Assembly: GCA_028671895.1 (NCBI GenBank)
Contig: CM053809.1
Location: 36,431,501-36,495,500 of the forward strand
Reading direction: 5' to 3'
Length of the DNA: 64,000 nucleotides
Origin: Oenanthe sinensis
Lineage: Eukaryota > Streptophyta > Magnoliopsida > Apiales > Apiaceae
In this document: piece after piece, positions 37,297-47,937 of the stretch
Position numbering within the stretch: the stretch's first letter is position 1
Layout of the letters: the number at the start of each line of letters is the position of its first letter
The notes under the pieces: model-generated
What the model saw: the letters and a program-made list of their open reading frames with translations, nothing else
Told to the model about the DNA's origin: nothing
Database searches by the model: none
Program-made: the position numbers and the translations under genes

Positions 37297-37991
37297 TTTC
37301 TTGTGCTTCCAATTCTAAAATCTTTATTAGACCATGATCAAGCAGCTATTTTATATATGATTGTCATTCGAATTTGATTCATCTCTCAACTCTTGAGAGA
37401 GCAACTAAGACGGGATATTATTTAAGAAAATAATTGACGTATCAGTATCAAATAAAATATAGCTTATAAATAAGTTGTAATTATAATAGTAGTTTAAATA
37501 AATTGTTTAACCGATGGAAAAGGAGAAGGGGCGTGCCTAGGATGGATCGCTTGGTCACAGCTCACGGGTAGTTTTGTGACGTGTTGAGTGTAATAAATTA
37601 AAAGTCCCCCCTGAGGTCTCGAGCTTCTTGCATTGGCTGCTTGCTTTTGTTTATACTTTACAGCTTTCTATACATGGTATTATTGTATACTCCATGAGGA
37701 TCATGAGACTCCTAGATAGTACCCCTTGCCAACATCCAAGCCACGGTTGGCTATCATGTGCTCCCCAGGCACACAAGTTAAATTAAAAATTAAGTGTTCG
37801 AACATTGTGATGCATCCATCTTCGCTTCCATGATCACTGTTTCATCAACCATTTCTCAGAAATCAAATGATTGATAACTAGGTATACATAGCAAGGGAAG
37901 AATTGAAGATTATATTGCTTAGATCGAACTTAGAAGTAATGGAATGACACTCTACAAGACAAGTTATAGTAGCATATTTAAGTACCACAAG
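36445..37991. other. PFK promoter side and intergenic DNA
   Basis: Contains the PFK 5' flank and the TA microsatellite listed separately. No other gene was recognised. Confidence 0.45.
37242..37293. repeat. (TA)26 microsatellite
   Basis: An uninterrupted run of TA dinucleotides of about 52 bp in the region between PFK and MPPalpha. Confidence 0.97.
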
Positions 37992-38087
37992 TAGGGGCGG
38001 ATCTTTTCTTAAAATTTAAATGATAAAATTTTGTGAAATTTTGTTTAGGAGCATATGCTCCCATGCCCCTTACTAGATCCGTCCCTG
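37992..38087. mobile_element. Very short hAT-type MITE, 96 bp
   Basis: The ends TAGGGGCGGATC and GATCCGTCCCTG are inverted repeats. An 8-bp target duplication, ACCACAAG on the left (37984-37991) and ACCACAAT on the right (38088-38095), matches in seven of eight bases. The 8-bp length and GGGGCGGA terminus fit the hAT superfamily. Confidence 0.75.
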
Positions 38088-38437
38088 ACCACAATGGTAC
38101 TTTAATTAATTTTGTTGATACGGAGTGTATCTCCCAAATAACATTACCTATATATGCACATCCGCACCTTAGTTTATTAATTAGCCTGCTGCAGTTAAGT
38201 ATGAGAGTGTTTATCTTAATGATTTAGCCATCAAAATTTATTAGAGTTGTAGTAATTGTTACGTTACAGAATGAAAAACACTGAAAATTTCCTCTTAATT
38301 TTTACTAAACACAGTTTATTCAAACATACAAATTTTTAGATCAAACTTTCAGCCTCTGGTTATAGACTACAAGTTTCCCTTAGCTGTGTTGCTATTCAAT
38401 ATTCTTATATAATTATATTTCTTCTAATATCACTCCC

Positions 38438-38446
38438 CTATAAAAG
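38438..38446 (+). promoter_or_regulatory. TATA box upstream of the hairpin locus
   Basis: CTATAAAAG, preceded by CCC, is a near-consensus plant TATA box about 115 bp upstream of the hairpin at 38562. No protein-coding frame follows it. Confidence 0.45.
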
Positions 38447-38561
38447 AGAAGTGGGAAGATTATCCCGATAACGAATGTTATTGTAACTATTGCACAAGAC
38501 GCGAACAAGAATCTGCATTAGAGAATAAATAGTTGGTCAATTCGATAATACCTATTGATAA

Positions 38562-38704
38562 CGCCAAACTCTAGCTGAACCTTCATTCTTTCATGGTCCC
38601 GGATGTCGTGTAGCTGTGAGGTCTAGACTTCTGCAAAATAATAACGGAGGAGTGGTTACACCGCATGCGGGACCATGAAGAACGAAGACCTAGCTAGTTT
38701 GGCG
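38562..38704. ncRNA. Candidate MIRNA-like hairpin (143 nt)
   Basis: The outer arms CGCCAAACT and AGTTTGGCG pair perfectly. After a small internal bulge the stem continues with CTTCATTCTTTCATGGTCCC against GGGACCATGAAGAACGAAG, then CGGATGTCGTGTA against TACACCGCATGCG with G-U pairs. The stem is over 50 bp with a few bulges and a loop near 38620-38650. This matches the size of plant microRNA precursors, and a TATA box lies about 115 bp upstream on the plus strand. I match neither arm to a conserved family. A decayed foldback transposon is the alternative; no target duplication is evident. Confidence 0.45.
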
Positions 38705-40082
38705 ATCACCTACATTGTTTCGTGGAGATAATCACTGAAAATACATTTTACGATCATAATTCATAACCATGCATGGCATGAATGACTGAATGAGATGTCC
38801 ACTATTCATACAACCATGTGCACTTCTTATTTTCTTTGTAATGAAATTATGCTAATTCTATCATTAAAAAAATAATCTTTATCCAACAGTATTGCCGGTG
38901 AATTTGGATTAAGCAAATTAGTAATCAACTAAAAGAAATAATAATACAAGCATGTGGTTTAAAATATAAGCCCAATTTTCTTGAAGACTTTTAGTACATG
39001 TATCTTGTAAGTTTTTTAAGGTACAAAGCCCATCAAGAGGAAGGCTATAAGCCCATACCATAAACAACTTCTTCTTCTTTTTCTTTTGACAAATCCCATA
39101 CTAGTTTCTATATTCTAGAATTATATATTTGGATTATATATACATACGTAAGACGTAGAACAATTTTTTTTATTTTCCTAATTTAACAAAAATAAGAATT
39201 CAATATTTTTTCTTGTTGACAGAGGCCTCTTAACTGAAATTAGTAATCAAGAATATAGATAAAAAAGAGTTATCCGCAACTTTTTACAATTTAGATCTTA
39301 TGTCAACAAAAAAACCCCATTCATATTTGTTTTACTTGGATTCTGGTAAACTAACTACTTGTTTGCTACAAATAAAAAAGTAACTTAATGTTCTATTTAA
39401 TTTTGATTCAAAGGAAAGAAAGCGTGGAGCTGAAATAACTCACTCAGAACGCTTTAAGCTTTAAATTAATGTTTTTAAACAGAAATTAACCTTTTTTCTA
39501 AATTTACAGAAATTAATATTAATTTCGTGATAATAAATCCACTATTTTATTAAATTTATCTATAATACGATAATTATAATTCACAAAGACATTATATTTT
39601 ACTCATATTCCAACATATTAAATACACCACTTATAATATTTTAATTTGCTTAAAATGATAAATATCCATAAAACCACCCCCATTAAACTTTTTTTCCCCA
39701 GATAAATGTAATGCAATAATTTATATTTTAGGCAAAATCAATTAAATTGACAAAGTGAAATACATGAAAAAAATAAACTACTTTGTCAAATTCAAAAAAA
39801 AAGAAGATAAAAAAGATGTGACCATTGGATCAAATAAAATGAACGGCTGAGATTGATTTAATAACTCCCCCGTGCCATAAGAATTCGTCCATACGTGTGC
39901 CAGTCCACCATAATCGCCGTTCTCAACTCCTCTCCCCCACCCTCTCATATATACATACACATATACATACAACCCTCAGATTTCATCACACACATATATA
40001 TATATCATCACTCGTGTGTATACACACACTGGTCTCGGCTCTTTGGCTCTATACGCAACAAGTTTATTTCGATTCAATCGTC
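38705..40082. other. Intergenic DNA and MPPalpha promoter
   Basis: AT-rich. TATATA at 39948-39953 could be the core promoter of the MPPalpha gene and would give a leader of about 100 nt. No other gene was recognised. Confidence 0.4.
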
Positions 40083-43000
40083 ATGTATCGCCTTAGGCCT
40101 ATTAAGGTAGCTAAAAATCTCATCTTTATGTGTATATATACATGGATTTGTGTGTATGTGTTTTTTGTATTGTTGGTGTGTGTGATTTTGTGATTCTTGA
40201 TATAATCTTGTGATGATATGGGTTGAAGTTTGTATCTTTTTTGAGATCTGAATGTGGGGTTGGTTGAATTTGTATGATTTTATTGAGTTGAGTGTGTTTT
40301 TTAGGTACTAGTGTTAATGTGTTTTGATTAAATTCCTTTTTGATACTTGGGTTTTTGTTTTTTGGGGGTAAGGTATGATGGGGTAGGATAAAAGTTCACT
40401 CTTTAGGGTTGAGCATTGGATAGTTTTGAGTTTTGAATGTCGATTAATTTGATGGTCTTTGATGTGTTTTGCGGAAATTGGGATATAGTTTTTAGATTTT
40501 GTAGTAGTTTGGTAAGTTTATGTTTGTGATTTTGAGTTATCTAATATTAAGGGAAAGTACATTATGTTTGGAAGATTTTAAAGGTTAAGAAACGGAACTT
40601 TTTTGTGGAATGAAGCTGTATCAGTTGGGGTGTGAGGAATGCATATTTTTTAATAGTGAGGGTGTGGAATGCTTTTCAAGCTTAGAACTTGATTTGTTAC
40701 TTAGGATGATCATGTTGTGGTTATATTTGTAGTTATAGTGTGATTCATTTTTCTTTCGAGTTTGTATCTCATAGATTGACATTTGGTAATATGTGAATAG
40801 GGAGGGGTTAGCAACAGGAGACTGACCAGGCTCGCAAGTTCTAGTTCTGTTGCCACTGCCACCAAGTCGGCATCTTCAGGAGGTTTATTTGGTTGGTTAA
40901 CTGGAGGAAGTGGTAGTTCCTGCCCTCCTTTAGATGTGCCTCTTAAGGATGTTTCCCTCCCTCCTCCACTACCAGATCATGTTGAACAGGGCACAACTAT
41001 GATAACAACTCTCCCGAACGGTCTCAAAATAGCATCGGAGACGAGTCCGGTATGTTACATTGTTTTTTCTGCTCTAGGTTGAAGAATAATATATTATGTG
41101 ACGTTCATTAACTTCATTATCTTGATTGGATAGGGTCCTGCGGCATCCCTTGGGCTGTTCATCAACTCTGGCTCAATCTATGAAAAACCACATGAATATG
41201 GGACAACACACCTTCTCGAACGCATGGCTTTTAAAAGTACATATAACCGTAGCCACTTGCGTATCGTGCGGGAAATGGAAGCAATTGGTGGAAATATGAC
41301 AGCGGCTGCGTCTCGAGAACATATGAATTACACATATGATGCTATCAAAACTTACCTCCCTCATATGGTAGAGTTGCTTATTGACACTGTCCGAAACCCT
41401 GCTTTTTTGGATTGGGAGATTAAAGAACAGGTATATTCCATCTTTTCTCGGAAATTTTGTACTATCCTTATATAGGTTTTACGTTGTAATATTCTGTTCT
41501 CAATACGCATGCTACTCGTACAGATTCAGAAAGTGAAGGAAGAGATATCTGAAGCATCCAAAAATCCCACCACTTTGATATTGGAGGCCCTTCACTCTGT
41601 GGGTTATACTGGTGCATTAGCTAATCCTCTTATGGCCCCAGAATCTGCACTGGACAGCCTGGATGCCTCAATAGTGGAGCAGTTTGTTGCTGTGAGTATA
41701 AGAAACATATCATGATACTGTTACTATCTCGTTTTCTGATTCCCCCCACTAAATGTTATTCCCACGATAGTTATTTAATAAAGAGTTATAGTTTTTTCAT
41801 GCCACTGAATCAGATTTTGAAATTTTTTCAGGAAAATTTCACGGCTCCTCGAATGGTGCTTGCTGCATCTGGAGTTGAGCACCAGGAGCTAGTAAAATAT
41901 GCGGAACCTCTTTTATCTGATCTACCAAGTGCCTCTCCACCTAAGGAGCCAAAATCGGTGTATGTTGGTGGTGATAGTCGCGTATATGCTGGTTCACAAG
42001 TAGGTTACAATATCCTCTATAAATATCGTACTTTACAAACATCAAGACTTAATATCTGATCGCATATTACTCTGTTCTTTCTTTGCAGCCAACCAATATT
42101 GCTCTTGCATTTGAACTTCCTGGGGGCTGGCATCAACTGAAGGATGCTATGACTCTAACGGTTCTTCAGGTGTTGTATATATGTATTGAAATAATTTACA
42201 TCTTGTCACAAACTTTCTAATCTCTTGGCACATGTGTTATTATGTGCTTTTAAATGACTTGGGGGAATTGATGACTCTATATATAACTTGTAGATGCTAA
42301 TGGGTGGAGGCGGATCATTCTCTGCTGGGGGTCCCGGAAAAGGGATGTACTCGCGACTATGTATGTAAAATGCATTCCTAGCATCTGTATTTCATGAATC
42401 TTAAAATTAAATTTCTTGCAAGTGCAAATGCAAAAACCTCTCTTTGTACTAGACTTCTTTCTATTGCTGGTCACATGTACTAATCTTTTAAAATTTTTAA
42501 GTAACGAAATATTGCTGATATGTTCAACAGATCTTCGTGTCTTGAATGAGTACCCATCCATTCAATCATTTTCTGCATTCAGCACCATTTATAATACTAC
42601 TGGCTTATTTGGAATCATGGCTACCACGGTAAGATATCTACTATGAACAAGGACTCTAAAATTGTAGATATAATTGATTTTGTTGTATGCCTTTTTCATT
42701 GTTAGTTATCAGGTCTGCATTGATTTTTATTCCTTGTGCACGTACTGCATGTGGTCAGGATTGATAAAGCAGTACTTGTAAAGATTCTATTTCAAAGTGA
42801 AGAATAAATTTTTGCACGGAGCATATACAAGTGTAATGGAACCTTAATGCAATGTTACGATGAAAAATAAATGTGAAAAGTAGATTAATAGTTATTCTAT
42901 AATCTGGGTACAAGTGTACAACAGATGTGGAAGACCTGAAACCAAGCTATTCCCCAATCCCCTTCTTGTTTCCTTGTTAAATTAAATCCTTCTCTGCATT

Positions 43001-46000
43001 CAAGCATTTGAAACTTATTTTTGGAGCAAATTCAACAGGGAGAGTAGGAGCTAGAAATAAATGGTCCTCCATTAATTTGATTTCTAAATTGTTGTGGTTG
43101 AGGCAACATATTGTATTAGTAAGCCCGCTATAACATTAAGAAGATGTAATGATGTATATATAAATAATGTTGTTTTTATATTAGTGGATTAGCAGGGGAG
43201 ATCTAATCTCGATGGCGTTGATTAAGATAAATTTAATTTATTAAAACTGGGGTCAATTGTTAGTAGTGCATCTTTACGTGTATAGTTGTTTGTGTAGCTT
43301 GAATTTACTGAAGTATCCCAATTTTAGTTTCTAGATTTAACCAAGTGAGGATTACTCCAATTAAATAGGATCTTAGATAGTACAAGTGTATTTGTAATTA
43401 AATATTGATAGTATTGTTAGGAATATTATATATTTATTGAAATATATCCAACTGTGGAAATCTTGTTCATGATTTTCCCCGTGAATCATAAGGTTATTGG
43501 AATAAAAGGTTTAAAAATATAGCAGAAAACTCCATGGAAAGCCCTAAATAAATGTGCAGAGCACTCAATGTACTAAAACATATGTTTGTGTATATATGTA
43601 TCTATATAGAGAGGGAGCGGGAGAGGGAGAGAGAGGAGAGGTATGATTTAGCAGTTACTCAATATGCTAGGAAGTAACTTGGATTAAGAGAACCTCCTTC
43701 ATAATAGCTCTTAATTGCAACAGCCTTTTTACAGATATCTGGATAGGCCGACATGAAGTGCACGGATTTGTAATATCATTCATGTCATAAGCGGGATAGT
43801 CTACACAAAAATACCACAACCGTCCTCCTTTATGCGGCCTTGGGATGCAAACATACTGCAAGCGTCCTTCATGACTTTGGATAGACAACAAAAGTTGTGG
43901 GATATGCACGCTTTAAAGCATGTTGTGCTTAATTGCAACACTTATATAACAAAAAAAGCTATAACATGTGACTTTCTGCTTAGTTTGAGCATGAGTCTTA
44001 ACGAGATGCCACTAAGAAAGGATCGTTTCTTTTTATTGACTTTGGTTAGACAACAAAAGCTGGGGGATATGGCGGTTGTTAAGCATGTTGTGCTTATTCG
44101 TAACATTGAATCATAACATTGAATCTTAGTTGCGTCATTTAATCTACTATGAGATATAAACTTTGCTATATACCGAAGTAATTTTTTTATATAAAATGTT
44201 ACATTTTTTTTTTGTGTGTGTATAAATATTTAATTAATTTAACTTGTGCACCTTGCTTCAATCAAGCTTTGCCTTTGCGCCTGTGCGTAGGCTCCACAAG
44301 GTTGGTTTTCTGCCTCTGCGAGCCTAACGCCTTCAGCAGCAGTGGATATAACCAGAAGAAAAACTTTAACTTAAGAATTTCTACATAGTCAAAGAGGTTA
44401 GAGGCTTAATGTAATGCCATTATGAGAGAGGAGTTTTTTCATGTGTACGTGTTTGATTACAAGTGGAAGTTTCTATTCATATAATTTTGTTTAATTTGTC
44501 AAGATTCTAAAGATAGTAGAATTGTCTTTTGCATTTCCTGTTGGTTTGCTGTTACTTTTATTAATTGTTAAAGAAGATCCATTAATTTCAGGAAAACTCG
44601 AAGTAAATGAGAATTAAATTGCATTTTTTACTTGAAAGTTGTAACTTTGATTTGTGAATTCTATAATTTCCTGTGTATAATGCTCCTGTGTATAATGAGA
44701 ATTAACTTTGATTTGCTGGTACTCCTGATTTTTCTTTGATGACTTTTAAAGTTACTGAGTCTAATGCTTCTTGTTTTTGTGTTTTCAGGGTTCAGACTTT
44801 GTAACAGAAACTGTGGATATTGCATGTAGAGAACTTATTGTTATTGCAAACCCTTCGCAAAGTATGTAGCTAATCCCGATAACTAGTAGAATTTCTTTCA
44901 TTTATGAACTTGATATGTTTATATAATTTTCCCTTGGGTTGGTTGATGTTTATTATGGGGATCATTGAATCTGTTTTCATTGACTCTCTCAGTTGACCAG
45001 GTCCAGCTAAATCGAGCCAAACAGGCAACAAAAGCTGCAATTCTGATGAATTTAGAATCCAGAGTATGCATCTGTTTATGCCTTGTGATTGCTAACTTGA
45101 TTTAATTCAATTTCAGTCTTGTGTCTTTTTTAGGTAACATCTTGTGTTCCATTTATTTACCTTTCCAGTTCTTATTTCCAGGTGATCGCAGCAGAAGATA
45201 TGGGTAAACAGATTTTGACATATGGAGAGAGGTATGACATTTTCAGCTAGGTGGATGACGTATTTTAAGAAATGATACATCTTTACAATACACAATCAAG
45301 CATGCAAGTGTCAAGTGACAATACACTAAACAAAACTGACATATAAAGTATAAACTCTCATCACCCTAAAGCTATGCCCCAAAGTCCCAAACCCTTCGAC
45401 CGGTGAATCTCGGAGAGAGATTTCAATATCTTTATGTTTCCTACTGATATCCAAAAACAAGAATTGGTGCTCGTTTGGTATAATATAGGAATTAACTTCC
45501 AATAGGGAGTAGTACTTCCTGTTAATACAAAGTTCCTGGGAAATTGTATAATTCTATATATATGTATCGTTATTTTTTAGCTAAAAATACTGTTCTTTAT
45601 TAGATATATTTACTTGCCTTTTTAGATTTTATGAAAAATTGATATGGGAAAATTGAATAACCAAGGGGGGTCTGGGTCAGCCTCTTCACACATCACATGG
45701 GTATGTAAATTCCAAAGTATTTTTCACTTGCTATATTTTTGATAACCAAACAAGTATGTAAAATATCAATTCCTGGGAATTTTGACTTCCTGAATAAATA
45801 GACATATACCAAGTGACCTGTTGGTATAAGCTTGCAGAGTCTCCCATGTTTCATATCATTAAATACTGAAAACAAATGAAGTTAGTAATAACAAGGGTCT
45901 TTCTAGTGTGTGCCCATGAGCACATTGTAACAACTAATTTTTAATGAGTTGGTGGATTTTAATTAGTGGGGATTTTTGTGCATACATGGGGATTGGGGGG

Positions 46001-46629
46001 CCATTATTATTGATGAAAATTTGCCAACTCATTAAAAAGTTGTTGGGCACACACTAGAAAAACCCTAATAACAATACCATGTGGCTTTCACATAAAAAAA
46101 TAGACTCACATTTAATTACCATGTGTATCTATCCTACTGATTGAATTTTGAATTGTAAGATTTTACAGCCATTGATATAATGCTGTTGTAATTGGCTTAC
46201 ATTTACTTTTGCTACCATGTGTATCTATCCTACTGATTGAATTTTGAATTGTAAGATTTTACAGCCATTGATATAATGCTGTTGTAATTAGCTTACATTT
46301 ACTTTTGCTTCCACAATGGCTTAGCTTCGAATATTTTGTATCTCATCAACATGCAATGCATGACTGTCACATTAATATAGGAAACCTCTGGACCAATATT
46401 TGAAAACTATTGAGGAAGTGACGCCTCAAGATATTGCATCTATAGCAAGGAAGCTCATTTCTTCTCCCCTTACTATGGCATCTCATGGGGATGGTAAGTT
46501 TTTAACCCATGAAATATAGTCTCTTTGCTAGAAACTTCACCTGCTTTCATGTTAATGAATTATATTGTTGTTGCAGTTGTTCATGTCCCAAGCTATGAGG
46601 TGGTGAGCAGCAGGTTCCGTTCCAAGTGA
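40083..46629 (+). CDS. MPPalpha: Mitochondrial processing peptidase subunit alpha (bc1 core subunit)
   Basis: Exons: 40083-40106, 40801-41049, 41134-41430, 41524-41691, 41832-41999, 42089-42169, 42294-42360, 42531-42628, 44789-44861, 44993-45063, 45182-45231, 46381-46493, 46577-46629 (1512 nt, 503 aa). The N-terminus is Arg/Ser-rich (MYRLRPIK, NRRLTRLASSSS), as for a mitochondrial presequence. The M16 fold has YGTTHLLERMAFKST, where the HxxEH zinc site of the beta subunit is replaced by HLLER (residues 117-121), so this is the non-catalytic alpha subunit. The substrate-binding glycine-rich loop [20 protein letters not shown] is intact (about 333-346). With MPPbeta it removes presequences; in plants both are part of cytochrome bc1. 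The 8-residue first exon is unusual but in phase. Introns 8 and 11 are large and repeat-bearing. Confidence 0.95.
43820..44112 (+). repeat. Degenerate direct repeat in MPPalpha intron 8
   Basis: GACTTTGGATAGACAACAAA and its relative GACTTTGGTTAGACAACAAA, each followed by AG.TG.GGGATATG and AAGCATGTTGTGCTTA, occur about 165 bp apart. A GA-rich tract lies upstream near 43612-43640. Intron 8 (about 2.1 kb) probably contains an old insertion, but no terminal repeats were found. Confidence 0.55.
45895..46065. mobile_element. MULE-type MITE, 171 bp, in MPPalpha intron 11
   Basis: The ends GGGTCTTTCTAGTGTGTGCC and (reverse complement of the right end) GGGTTTTTCTAGTGTGTGCC are inverted repeats. A perfect 9-bp target duplication TAATAACAA flanks them (45886-45894 and 46066-46074), which points to the Mutator-like superfamily. 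A relative lies at 50441-50604. Confidence 0.85.
46117..46308 (+). repeat. Tandem duplication, 96-bp unit x 2
   Basis: TACCATGTGTATCTATCCTA starts at 46117 and again at 46213. The copies appear to differ at a single base (GGCTTAC against AGCTTAC), so the duplication is recent. It lies in MPPalpha intron 11, about 70 bp before exon 12. Confidence 0.92.
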
Positions 46630-47937
46630 TGCTACTAAAATATTTTTTTGGCCCATCCTTCATCACCGGAACTTTATATGATCTCCATAATCGATGTTAA
46701 TCATAATGGAAGAAACCTTTTCACTTCATAATCAAACTTTATTGTATTCGTTGTAATCTATTTAGTTTTACCGTGTTGTCTATGGTTCTGAGATGCCATC
46801 AATTCCTTTTTAACATGTCCAACTATATATATGTAATCATATATATTACCAGGAAAAGGTAGAAATAAATTTTGAGGGTTCTTCATTTCATAAACCCCAT
46901 ATTATGGTTGATTGGCTGGTACTGTTCTATCACTTTTGTCCCTGCCATAGTTACAAAATTATCAGAAGTCTAATTCAAATTGTATTCCAGTAAAATCTAT
47001 GCATGTAAAATTCTATATTAATTCCAAAACAGTAATAGAAAATTTTGATACTAAATAGTGTATAATGTAAAATTACAGATATATTTATTCTAGTATTATA
47101 AATGCTTTCATGGTTTATATTGGTCAAAACTTCTTTAAAAGTGCAACTAATCCATTGGCTTTTCCATAAAAGCATGGTTGTGGTCCAAGTATGTATGTAG
47201 CTGAAGTGCCTTGCATATCAAGCAAAAATCTGGCCTCTTTGCAAAATGAATCATTATATAGAGAGCACTCCAGCTCAAAGAAGCATGTGATCGACTCCTT
47301 GAAGTCTACCATTTTCTTATGCTCTTTTCACTTAAAATTATTTTGCATAATATTTTTACTATAAATATGTAGAGAAAAAATATATTTAATTTATTTTCCT
47401 ATTTTGACATTTAAGAATTATCATTGCAACTACTTGTACGTATTATAACATAATCTAGTTCATGATATATTTTTTGCATAGTATTTGAAAAACATATATT
47501 AACGTAAATAATTTATTTAAGTATAAATAATAGTATTATGATCACCTACTTTCTTTTCCTTTATCTAGTTGGATGTTTCAGTTAAAGTTGGAGCAAGTTT
47601 GGGTTAAAGTAGTTTTTATAGCTCTCAAACGCTCTCTTCCTCTTTCTTTCCGGTTTCCTCTTTCTCTTTATTTTCCATTACTATTTCTGGTTGGAAAAAC
47701 TGTACACAAATATATTGTTTAAATTCTCAAGATTCGATAGTTGCTGTAAGAGAAGTTCTCATCTTATAAAAACATGTCTATTTCTATTTCTTTCGCTATT
47801 TTTCTTTTGCTTCCATAGGATACAAGATCTCAATCATATTATTTCGTGAAATTTTATTAGAGTTGGATCCAACATGTCATAAGAAAGTAAGAATATTAGT
47901 GGTTTTCATGATGGATTGAGTAATTGGTTTAGCAGGC
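46630..47937. other. Spacer between MPPalpha and the NAC gene
   Basis: Contains the MPPalpha 3' UTR and NAC 5' flank. A 62-codon minus-strand frame (47124-47312) has balanced composition but no recognised domain and is not called a gene. Confidence 0.45.

Noticed and set aside
43832..44116. 94-codon frame inside MPPalpha intron 8
   Set aside because: It spans a degenerate direct repeat in an intron and has no known domain.
40083..46629. CRISPR arrays, operons, riboswitches or prokaryotic terminators anywhere in the window
   Set aside because: All genes are intron-bearing eukaryotic genes. The tandem repeats seen are minisatellites or duplications without unique spacers. No such prokaryotic features are present.
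47124..47312. 62-codon minus-strand frame with balanced composition (MVDFKESITCFFELECSLYN)
   Set aside because: No recognised family, no splice context and only 62 codons. Expression data or a homologue would be needed to call it.
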